Assembly: GCA_022560365.1 (NCBI GenBank)
Contig: JADFTG010000100.1
Coordinates: 1-5,634 of the forward strand
Source: Chloroflexota bacterium
GTDB lineage: Bacteria > Chloroflexota > Dehalococcoidia > SM23-28-2 > RBG-16-64-32
Reading direction: 5' to 3'
DNA length: 5,634 nt
The notes below the pieces were generated by a model. That model was given only the letters and a program-made list of their open reading frames with translations, ran no database searches and was not told where the DNA came from. Position numbers and translations under genes: made by a program. This document shows positions 1 through 5,430 of this stretch, in pieces; position 1 is the first letter of the stretch, and each line of letters starts with the position of its first letter.

Positions 1-19
1 TTGCGCTGGTCGCTCGGGG

Positions 20-292
20 CTATTGGGATTGGGACGTCGGCTTGGTGTCCTCGTCGGAACTCTCCGCCGGAGCGACGGTTGAGGCGGTGACGGTCTCGCC
101 TTCGGGCTTCTTCTCTTCGCCTTCCTTGCCCTCGCCTTCGTCGCCCTCTTCGCCGTCCTTGATCTCGCGGCGGAACTCGCGGATGCCGCGGCCGATTCCC
201 TTGCCGATGTCGCCGATGCGCGTCGCGCCGAAGAGAACGACGACGATGGCGAGGATAATCAGCAGTTCAGGTGCGCCAAGACTTCCAAACAT
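20..292 (-). CDS. tatA: Sec-independent protein translocase subunit TatA/TatE type
   Basis: This 90-residue protein has the layout of TatA, the membrane protein that oligomerises to let folded twin-arginine precursors cross the cytoplasmic membrane. A short outer N-terminus (MFGSLGAPE) is followed by one membrane helix at about residues 9-21. The hinge is Phe21-Gly22, then comes a basic amphipathic helix (about 25-45, GKGIGRGIREFRR). The tail is low-complexity, rich in Glu, Gly and Lys, then Ser and Thr. The FG hinge and short length favour TatA over TatB, which usually has GP at the hinge. The ATG is supported by GAGGAG at plus-strand 299-304, six bases upstream. It lies 55 bases after the cyclophilin-like gene on the same strand and is probably cotranscribed with it. 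No tatC is in view. The family is confident; the TatA versus TatB call is a little less so. Confidence 0.88.
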   Translation of the reverse strand: MFGSLGAPELLIILAIVVVLFGATRIGDIGKGIGRGIREFRREIKDGEEGDEGEGKEGEEKKPEGETVTASTVAPAESSDEDTKPTSQSQ

Positions 293-347
293 GAGTCACT
301 CCTCGGTAACAGGATAGCACCGCACACGGGGCGCCACAAACGAGCCG

Positions 348-1145
348 TTACGAGGCTTCGACGGTGACGTCTTCGATGATCAGCGCGGCCGAGAGGTCTT
401 CCTGGCAGTCGTCGGCGGTGCTCACTGAGCAGACGCTGAAGTTGGCAAGGTTCGTCAGGATGTCCTGACCCTCGATCACTCTGCCGAACACGGTCTCCCG
501 GCCGTCCAGCCGCTCGTCGGCGGTGTAGAGGATGCGGAACTGGCTGCCGTGAACCTCGACGCCGCCATCGCTGTTTGCGGCGAGGACGACAACGAACTCT
601 TCGTGCCCGATGCCGGAGTCCTCGACAGACAGTGTATAGCCGGGGCCGCCGAGGCCTGAGCAGATGCGGTCGCCGTCGCCAGTGCAGGTGGGGTCGCCCG
701 TCTGCGCGAAGTAGTCCTGGTCGACGTAGAAGAAGGCGACGCCGTCATAGAAGTTCTTGGCAGCGAGGAAGGCGAAGCTGTTGACGGCAAGCGGAGCCTC
801 GGTGGAGAGATCGATGACGATGTCGCCCTCGCTCGTCTTGAGGGTCGCGATATGCGCCGTGGTGGCGTCGATAACGGGCGGTGGGCCGTCCGGCCACTGT
901 TGAGCGTCCGACGTCGGCTCGGGCGTCGTGTCGAGGTTGACGATGGGCGCACCGCTGCTTCTGGACGAGCCGCCGAAGCCAGCCCCGAAGCCGACAGCAC
1001 CCATGGAAGCGATCATGACGACGATGAAGAAGACGTAGAACGCCTTGACGTTGAAGATCAGGTTTATGGGAAACGGGTACCGGCCGCGTCGCTTGCCGGG
1101 CAGTTCCGCCGGTCCGCGGCGCCTTCGTCTGCGCTGTTTTGCCAC
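348..1145 (-). CDS. Membrane-anchored cyclophilin-fold protein (PPIase-like), degenerate active site
   Basis: The 265-residue protein begins with a very basic cytoplasmic stretch (six Arg in a row at residues 5-10), then one membrane helix at about 35-57. A Ser/Pro/Thr linker follows (about 59-95), then a cyclophilin-type domain (about 98-263) that should lie outside the membrane. Cyclophilin landmarks are YDG at 133-135, QTGDPT at 148-153, GGPGY at 166-170, HGSQF at 199-203 and LDG/VFGRV at 213-223. Cyclophilins catalyse cis-trans isomerisation of prolyl bonds. Here the catalytic Arg position (FHRV in the family) reads FFYV, giving Tyr140, and the Phe after SQF is Arg204, so activity is doubtful. 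Four Cys (154, 162, 239, 247) could form disulfides outside the cell. The start is GTG, with AGGTGA at plus-strand 1154-1159, eight bases upstream. tatA follows. Fold is secure, enzymatic function is not. Confidence 0.85.
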   Translation of the reverse strand: MAKQRRRRRRGPAELPGKRRGRYPFPINLIFNVKAFYVFFIVVMIASMGAVGFGAGFGGSSRSSGAPIVNLDTTPEPTSDAQQWPDGPPPVIDATTAHIATLKTSEGDIVIDLSTEAPLAVNSFAFLAAKNFYDGVAFFYVDQDYFAQTGDPTCTGDGDRICSGLGGPGYTLSVEDSGIGHEEFVVVLAANSDGGVEVHGSQFRILYTADERLDGRETVFGRVIEGQDILTNLANFSVCSVSTADDCQEDLSAALIIEDVTVEAS

Positions 1146-1183
1146 TTAGTCAGTCACCTCTCGTAAATCAGATGTACGCGTCA

Positions 1184-1192
1184 AGTATAACA
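1184..1192 (-). promoter_or_regulatory. Candidate extended -10 promoter for the cyclophilin-like gene and tatA
   Basis: On the minus strand this reads TGTTATACT. TATACT matches the sigma-70 -10 consensus at five of six positions and is preceded by the TGn extension, which can offset a weak -35. I see no good -35 at 16-18 bases. Transcription would begin about 30 bases before the GTG at 1145, leaving room for the ribosome binding site at 1154-1159. The call rests on sequence match and position only. Confidence 0.45.
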
Positions 1193-1303
1193 AAGCGTCC
1201 GTTCGATCCATCACAAGAAGATACGTGCCGCGCCATGTAACGGTTCCGGGGCGACAGCCATCCTTCTTATTGACAAATCTAAGGGAAAGTTGGGACAAGC
1301 GAT

Positions 1304-1567
1304 ATGGCTATGACGCAGCAGATCGAGACGACGGACACGAGCACGTGGGCTGACCTGAGCGGCCGCTGGTTTTTCGCCTGGCGGATGGCCGCCGCCTGCG
1401 AAGGGGCTCTGCGCGAGGTAACCGAGGCCCGCGCCGGGCAAGAAAACCCGGACCGACAGATGGCTCTCGACAAGGTGAGCTCGCTCTTGCACGACGAGAT
1501 GACCCGCTGGGTCCGCCGCGGCGAGGCCCTGGACATGATCGTCGAGCGCATGCCGCGCGCCGAGTAA
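1304..1567 (+). CDS. Small hypothetical protein, 87 residues
   Basis: I do not recognise this family. The product is soluble-looking, with no signal peptide or long hydrophobic run. The first 14 residues are polar (Thr, Gln, Asp, Glu). The rest looks largely helical, with an aromatic patch (RWFFAW, residues 21-26), a single Cys at 32 and a charged second half ending in MPRAE. Two starts are possible, ATG at 1304 and ATG at 1310 (M-A-M). A weak GGGAC begins at 1292, and a better AAGGGA at about 1282-1287 is too far away, so the exact start is uncertain. It is divergent from the cyclophilin-like gene, and the region between them (1146-1303) holds the promoter elements. Codon-position GC bias fits a real gene, and no longer open frame on either strand competes convincingly. 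Confidence 0.6.
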   Translation: MAMTQQIETTDTSTWADLSGRWFFAWRMAAACEGALREVTEARAGQENPDRQMALDKVSSLLHDEMTRWVRRGEALDMIVERMPRAE

Positions 1568-1589
1568 GCCGCCGCAACCTGTCGCGTTG

Positions 1590-1595
1590 TAGAAT
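1590..1595 (+). promoter_or_regulatory. Weak candidate -10 element before the anchored small protein gene
   Basis: TAGAAT matches the -10 consensus at five of six positions and stands in otherwise GC-rich DNA just after the preceding gene ends. It would start a transcript near 1602, about 40 bases ahead of the possible CTG start at 1641. No convincing -35 is found at normal spacing, so chance is a real alternative. Confidence 0.25.
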
Positions 1596-1626
1596 GTTGC
1601 TCGCCATGCACCTCGCGGAATCGGCG

Positions 1627-1632
1627 AGAGGA
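1627..1632 (+). promoter_or_regulatory. Ribosome binding site pointing to a CTG start at 1641
   Basis: AGAGGA is a good anti-16S match and sits eight bases before CTG 1641, which is in frame with the gene annotated from GTG 1689. The GTG has only a GGGG run two bases upstream (1683-1686), too close for a normal site. The site therefore argues that translation begins 16 codons earlier than the first conventional start. Between the in-frame stop at 1590-1592 and GTG 1689 there is no in-frame ATG, GTG or TTG. Confidence 0.45.
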
Positions 1633-1688
1633 CAGAAAATCTGAGCGTTCGAAGGGCGGCACTCCTCTCAGCGGCAGCATTCGGGGCC

Positions 1689-2138
1689 GTGATTCTGGTC
1701 ATTTTCGTTTGGCCTGTCGTGTTCGTTAGGGACAGCGGCATGACCGGCGCCGAGTTCGATCGACAGACGCGGGAGACTTTGCTGAGAGTGCATGAAGGAT
1801 ATCTCGAACCAGTCACCCAGGCACTTGACGACGCCTTTACGCCCTGCTCAGGCATCGACCCTGCGACCAAGCCACCGGAGTGCGCTCCGCTCGTGGACAC
1901 GCTCCGCGCCGGCCAGTCCGTGCTCGATTCGTCTATCGAGCGGCTAGATGATCTGATGACAGAGGTGCCTACTGACATTCCCGACGATTTGCTGCGAACC
2001 ATCAGCGCGACTCTGATCTTGTGGAATCTCCTCCAAGAACGCGACCAACTGCTGATTGACGGCTGGCTTAGCGGAGATGCCAACTCGTGGGCTGCCGGGT
2101 GGGAGTTCGACCCCAACCTCTCTGAGATCAATCCATAG
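1689..2138 (+). CDS. Hypothetical membrane-anchored exported protein (start may be CTG 1641)
   Basis: Family not recognised. From GTG 1689 the protein has 149 residues and starts inside a hydrophobic run (residues 1-13) with no positive N-terminus. Read from CTG 1641 it has 165 residues and opens with LSVRRAALLS followed by an unbroken hydrophobic stretch to VVFVRDSG, a classic N-in anchor or signal. The longer form looks more natural. The rest is acidic and mainly helical, with a loop holding two Cys (53 and 65 in the short form) that could be disulfide-bonded outside the membrane. A Trp-rich end follows (WNLL, GWLSGD, SWAAGW). There is no lipobox and no clear signal peptidase site. Its end overlaps the convergent MaoC-like gene by 11 bases. 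I report the conventional start and regard 1641 as the likelier true one. Confidence 0.65.
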   Translation: MILVIFVWPVVFVRDSGMTGAEFDRQTRETLLRVHEGYLEPVTQALDDAFTPCSGIDPATKPPECAPLVDTLRAGQSVLDSSIERLDDLMTEVPTDIPDDLLRTISATLILWNLLQERDQLLIDGWLSGDANSWAAGWEFDPNLSEINP

Positions 2139-3000
2139 GCGCGCTGGCCGAGCCGACGACGAACTTCGTGGCGTCGGCTTTCGCGCACCAGACACGCACG
2201 CCGAGCCGCTTTCGCGCCCCCTCCGCTACGTCTTCGGTGACGTTGCCGCGCGCCGTCACACGCTCGCCCTGCCAGAGGACGTTGACCAGCGCGACGTTCA
2301 TCTTGCCGCCGCTGAACCAGCCCTCGCCGAAGCGGCCCGTCATCATCTCCGAGATGAAGCAGAGTGACATCATGCCCTGGACGACGATGTCTGGAAAGCC
2401 GAGCTTGAGCGCCTGTTCGCGGTCGTTGTGGTAGTTCTTGTGCGGCCCGGAGAACTTCTGGCACATCTCCAGGGTGATCTCTTTCTCGGCGATCGACAGC
2501 TCTTCGAGCACGTTCTCGTCTTTGGCCTCGAATTTGCGGCCTGAGCGCTTCTCGCGGTCCTTGTCTACGACGTGGCCCTTGGAATCTGTGCGCATGAGGA
2601 AGCTCTGGTGGGTGCGTCCGCGGTTGAGGATGCGTCCGTCGGCGCCGTGGATGGCGGTCTCGCTGACGAGGTACTCGCGGTCGCGCCGGGTGTAGCGATC
2701 GATGATCTGGCGGCGAGCAACGACGGTATCACCAACCATGATCGGGGCGAACAGCTCCCACTCCTGGCGCGCGTGCAGGTTGCCGAAGATGCTGAGGTAC
2801 CAGTCGATCGTGTGATAGACCTCGGAGTGGAGGATCAGCGCGGGGGCGACGGGGCCGCCGAAGGGGGACTCGCCGAAGTACCAGGGGTTGAAGTCCTGGA
2901 CGGAGTCGGCGTAGTGCTGCACGAGCTCCGGAGTGATCGCGATCTCGCGCTCGCCATAGTAGCGTCCGACATGGACGTCGTCCGTGCGTGCCGTCGTCAT
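2128..3000 (-). CDS. MaoC-like double hot-dog protein (FAS1-like dehydratase domain)
   Basis: The 290-residue protein has two hot-dog modules, the usual arrangement of MaoC-like enoyl-CoA hydratases/dehydratases that act on acyl-CoA or acyl-ACP double bonds. The N-terminal module (about 10-137) matches the MaoC_dehydrat_N type, with QDFNPWY at 35-41 and a GDTV strand at 90-93. The C-terminal module (about 168-287) has FSGPHKNYHND at 183-193 and VVQGMM at 206-211. Hydratases use Asp and His of a D-x-N-P-x-H motif. Here the first module keeps Asp36, Asn38 and Pro39 but has Tyr41 at the His place. The second has His191 but no Asp at the usual position. Substrate and activity are therefore unclear. 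It follows the propeller lipoprotein gene by 11 bases and has only a weak ribosome binding site, suggesting coupled translation. It is cytosolic, with no signal peptide. Confidence 0.8.
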   Translation of the reverse strand: MTTARTDDVHVGRYYGEREIAITPELVQHYADSVQDFNPWYFGESPFGGPVAPALILHSEVYHTIDWYLSIFGNLHARQEWELFAPIMVGDTVVARRQIIDRYTRRDREYLVSETAIHGADGRILNRGRTHQSFLMRTDSKGHVVDKDREKRSGRKFEAKDENVLEELSIAEKEITLEMCQKFSGPHKNYHNDREQALKLGFPDIVVQGMMSLCFISEMMTGRFGEGWFSGGKMNVALVNVLWQGERVTARGNVTEDVAEGARKRLGVRVWCAKADATKFVVGSASAPMD

Positions 3001-3011
3001 CGCCTACGAGT

Positions 3012-4196
3012 CTACCTTATCGCGGAGACGTCGACGCCGTCGCCGGAGTCGTTCGTGAGACGGACGAGATCGCTGCCGTCGGCGTCGATCACGTAGATGT
3101 CGCGCCGGCCCTGGCGGTGAGAGGAGAAGGCGATCTGCGTGCCGTCCGGCGACCAGGTCGGGAAGGAGTCCCAGCCAACGTCGCTGGTGACGCGGACCGG
3201 CGCACCCCCGTCGGCGTTCGCGATGTAGAGCTCCGGGTTGAAGTCGCGAGTCGAGATGAAGGCGATCTGAACGCCGCCGGGCGACCAGGCGACCTGGAGG
3301 TCCGGCCGCGCGGCGACAGTGACCCGCGTGAGGTAGGAGAGCACGGTGTCCATTATGTAGACTTCGGGGTTCCCGTCGCGCTCGGAGACGAAGGCGAGGC
3401 GGCGGCTGTCCGCCGCCCAGACGGGCATCGTGTCGTCGAGAGGTGACAGCGTCATGTTGACTTCGTTGTCGCCGTTCGCCTCCATGATGAAGATGTCCAT
3501 GTCGCCCGCCTCGCCCGACTGGTAGGCGATGCGAGAGCCGTCCGGCGACCGGGTGGCGGCGAAGTCGTCCTTGTCACCGCTGGTCAGCTGATTCTGGTTC
3601 CGCCCGTCGGCGTCCATCTCGTAGATGTCGAAGTTGCCGTTGCGGTTCGTGCCGAAGAGAAGGCGCGAGCCGTCGGGCGACCACTCGTAGGGGATGTCGA
3701 CGCCCCTGGTGGTGGTCAGGCGCCGGAGGTTCGAGCCGTCGGCGTCCATGACGTAGATCTCGCCGTCGCGCTCGGCGTTGGCCTCGGAGTAGAAGGCGAT
3801 GCGCGTGCCGTCCGGCGTCCAGACGGGGAAGGCATCGGGCGCGGGATCTTCTGTCAGTCGACGCAGATCGGAGCCGTCGGCGTTCACTACGTAGATGTCG
3901 ACGTTGTCGTCACGGTTGGGCAGGTTGAAGACGCGATCGGCGTAGAAGGCGATGCGCGTGCCGTCCGGCGACCAGACCGGCGCGGCGTCCCAGGGCAGGA
4001 CGCCGGTCAGCGTCTGGGACGGCTCGCGACCGGACCATGGGACGCGGATGTCGTAGCCGCCGGCGGAGCGAGAGATGAAGACGAGGCGCCCGCGAACCGG
4101 GTCGCCTTCGAGAGAGCAGCCGGACGCGACGAGAGCCAAGCCACCGAGGACGGCGAGGGCGGCGAACAGTGCGATGGCTTGCGAACGGAGGGGCAT
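3012..4196 (-). CDS. TolB-like PD40 beta-propeller lipoprotein
   Basis: The 394-residue protein starts with a signal peptide (MPLRSQ, then a hydrophobic run to residue 24) and a lipobox-like ASGC with the lipidated Cys at 27, so it should be tethered outside the cytoplasmic membrane. The rest is a propeller of PD40 (TolB/WD40-like) repeats. WSPDG-type turns occur at about 75, 126, 172, 216, 260, 304 and 348, most followed by R-I-A-F and then D-I-Y-V-x-x-A-D-G. Counting the first strand pair (RLVFIS, 37-42) there are eight repeat units. Such domains usually bind proteins or ligands; none of TolB's own N-terminal domain is seen. Blade 5 (WAADS, 260) is the most diverged. No good Shine-Dalgarno precedes the ATG, but the signal peptide fixes the start. 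It shares a 106-base divergent region with the ABC permease gene. The partner is unknown. Confidence 0.85.
   Translation of the reverse strand: MPLRSQAIALFAALAVLGGLALVASGCSLEGDPVRGRLVFISRSAGGYDIRVPWSGREPSQTLTGVLPWDAAPVWSPDGTRIAFYADRVFNLPNRDDNVDIYVVNADGSDLRRLTEDPAPDAFPVWTPDGTRIAFYSEANAERDGEIYVMDADGSNLRRLTTTRGVDIPYEWSPDGSRLLFGTNRNGNFDIYEMDADGRNQNQLTSGDKDDFAATRSPDGSRIAYQSGEAGDMDIFIMEANGDNEVNMTLSPLDDTMPVWAADSRRLAFVSERDGNPEVYIMDTVLSYLTRVTVAARPDLQVAWSPGGVQIAFISTRDFNPELYIANADGGAPVRVTSDVGWDSFPTWSPDGTQIAFSSHRQGRRDIYVIDADGSDLVRLTNDSGDGVDVSAIR
3789..3970. repeat. Near-identical DNA of adjacent propeller blades
   Basis: Two identical 29-base copies (3789-3817 and 3942-3970), 153 bases apart, encode the W-[ST]-P-D-G-T-R-I-A-F-Y core of the first two PD40 turns of the lipoprotein. 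A similar but diverged copy occurs near 3130-3160 in the last blade. Identity at silent positions suggests recent blade duplication or gene conversion within the gene, not a mobile repeat. Confidence 0.7.
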
Positions 4197-4227
4197 CTCG
4201 TAATTTAGTGACTGATTGGTCGCTTCC

Positions 4228-4256
4228 TTGCAGGCTACATGTTCTCACGATTAAAC
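4228..4256. promoter_or_regulatory. Divergent promoter region between lipoprotein and ABC permease genes (weak)
   Basis: The 106 bases between the two divergent genes must carry both promoters. On the plus strand TTGCAG (4228-4233) and TTAAAC (4251-4256) are 17 bases apart, but each matches consensus at only three of six positions. On the minus strand TTTAAT (4250-4255) matches the -10 at five of six, without a good -35, and would give a leader of about 45 bases for the lipoprotein gene. The AT-rich core at 4250-4258 is the only such patch in this gap apart from 4200-4207. Confidence 0.25.
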
Positions 4257-4302
4257 TACAACTCGCCCTGCCACCCGGCAGCACACCATCGAGAGATCCC
4301 TA

Positions 4303-5430
4303 ATGCTACTGGTCGCCCGTAAGAATCTGTTTTCCGAGAAGACACGCCTCGCGATTTCGATCGGCGGCATTGCGCTCTCGGTGTTCCTGATCGGCATCCT
4401 CCCCTCGCTCTTCCGGGGCTGGAGCGAGCGGGTCGGTAGCTTCGTCGAGGACGTGCCCGCGGACCTCTGGGTAGCGAGCGAGGGCACTACCGACTTCACC
4501 GCCGCGGCCTCGATCCTGCCCGGAGCGCTGGGCCTCCGCCTCGAGCTGATCCCGGAGATCGACGTTGTGGCGCCGCTGATCGTGCGGCCGATGGAGATGT
4601 CGCGCGCCGGTGACGACCCGGACAACACGTTTGACGTCCATTTCGTGGGCTACGACCCGGAGATCGGTCTGGGCGGCCCGCTGGAGGTTACGGAGGGCAA
4701 GAGCCCGCCGGGCCCGGGCGAGATCATCGTCGACGAGCAGATGCACCGGCGCTACGACGTGGACATCGGCGACCGGCTGGTGCGCGGCACGAAGTCGCTG
4801 ACGGTGGTGGGCTACTCCAAGGGCGGCGACTTCGTCTATACGCAGGTCGCCCACGTGACGATCGAGACGGCAGTCGACTTCCTGGCCCTCGACCCGCCAT
4901 CACAGCGCACGTTCTTCGTGATGACGCTGGAGAACCCGGAGGAGCGGGAGGCGATGGCGCGGCGGCTGGAGGTGGCAGTCCCCGGTGTGGAGTTCATCAC
5001 CGGCGAATCGTTCGCGGCGGAGACGCGGGACCGCATCCTGGGCCAGATTCTGCCGATCCTGATCGTCGTCCTGATCGTCGCCTTCATCGTCGGGCTGGCG
5101 GTGGCCGGCCTCACGATCTACACGGCTACCATCGAAAAGTCGCGGGAATACGGGATCCTGAAGGCCGAGGGATTCACGAACTGGTATCTCTATCGGGTTG
5201 TGTTCGAGCAGAGCATGGTCACGGGCATCCTGGGGTTCCTCGTCGGCGCCGCGATGACGATCTTCGTGGGGCCCTTCGCCCAGACGCAGGTCCCTCAGTT
5301 CGTTGTATTCGTACGCTGGCAAGACATCCTTGGCATCGCGGGCGCCACCCTGCTCATGTCGCTGATCGCTGCCTACATCCCCGTTAGAAGGTTGACAAAC
5401 ATTGACCCAGTCTCCGTCTTCAAAGGCTGA
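4303..5430 (+). CDS. ABC transporter permease, FtsX/MacB family
   Basis: The 375-residue protein has the MacB/LolC/FtsX topology. One membrane helix lies at about 14-37, followed by a large extracytoplasmic domain (about 40-245, MacB_PCD-like). Three helices follow at about 247-275, 303-325 and 342-362. The FtsX signature is clear: IEKSREYGILKAEGF (277-291) is the cytoplasmic coupling segment that contacts the ATPase, and IPVRRLTNIDPVSVFKG closes the protein. These permeases do not form a classic channel; they transmit ATP-driven motion to a periplasmic or outer-face partner, moving lipoproteins, peptides or antibiotics. The substrate here is unknown. The ATG is supported by GAGAGA at 4291-4296, six bases upstream. 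The ATPase gene overlaps its last 29 bases, so the two form an operon. No membrane fusion protein gene is adjacent; the upstream neighbour is the divergent propeller lipoprotein. Confidence 0.92.
   Translation: MLLVARKNLFSEKTRLAISIGGIALSVFLIGILPSLFRGWSERVGSFVEDVPADLWVASEGTTDFTAAASILPGALGLRLELIPEIDVVAPLIVRPMEMSRAGDDPDNTFDVHFVGYDPEIGLGGPLEVTEGKSPPGPGEIIVDEQMHRRYDVDIGDRLVRGTKSLTVVGYSKGGDFVYTQVAHVTIETAVDFLALDPPSQRTFFVMTLENPEEREAMARRLEVAVPGVEFITGESFAAETRDRILGQILPILIVVLIVAFIVGLAVAGLTIYTATIEKSREYGILKAEGFTNWYLYRVVFEQSMVTGILGFLVGAAMTIFVGPFAQTQVPQFVVFVRWQDILGIAGATLLMSLIAAYIPVRRLTNIDPVSVFKG
5386..5391 (+). promoter_or_regulatory. Ribosome binding site for the overlapping ATPase gene
   Basis: AGAAGG lies within the permease coding sequence, ten bases before TTG 5402. 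An in-frame stop at 5393-5395 excludes any earlier start for the ATPase, and the next in-frame ATG (5570) falls at the edge of Walker A, so TTG 5402 is the only reasonable start. Confidence 0.6.

Noticed and set aside
1..19. Possible gene fragment at the left edge
   Set aside because: Nineteen bases after the tatA stop are too few to assign to anything.
1050..1145. Arg run at the N-terminus of the cyclophilin-like protein as a Tat signal
   Set aside because: It lacks the S-R-R-x-F-L-K pattern, the Arg run is more than 20 residues from the hydrophobic helix, and no cleavage site follows. It looks like an N-in anchor.
1270..1298. A perfect TTGACA (1270-1275) upstream of the 87-residue gene
   Set aside because: No -10-like hexamer lies 15-19 bases downstream (the 17-base position reads GGACAA), and the start codon follows only 28 bases later. 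I do not call it a promoter.
1600..1628. Hairpin CTCGCC...GGCGAG before the anchored protein gene
   Set aside because: The six-pair stem has a 17-base loop and no T run. In DNA this GC-rich it is expected by chance, so it is neither terminator nor riboswitch.
1641..1700. Possible twin-arginine signal (SVRRAALLS) in the anchored protein
   Set aside because: The residues after the two Arg are Ala-Ala instead of strongly hydrophobic ones, the helix is long and very hydrophobic, and there is no A-x-A cleavage site. A plain membrane anchor fits better.
1211..2464. A 417-codon open frame on the minus strand across the two small plus-strand genes
   Set aside because: Its translation is Arg/Ser-rich and low in coherent hydrophobic pattern, it crosses the start of a clear MaoC-like gene in another frame, and it has no recognisable domain. 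It is a typical GC-rich shadow frame.
4306..4854. A 182-codon minus-strand frame opposite the ABC permease
   Set aside because: It lies wholly opposite a confident FtsX-family gene and has His/Arg/Ala-rich composition expected of antisense GC-rich frames.
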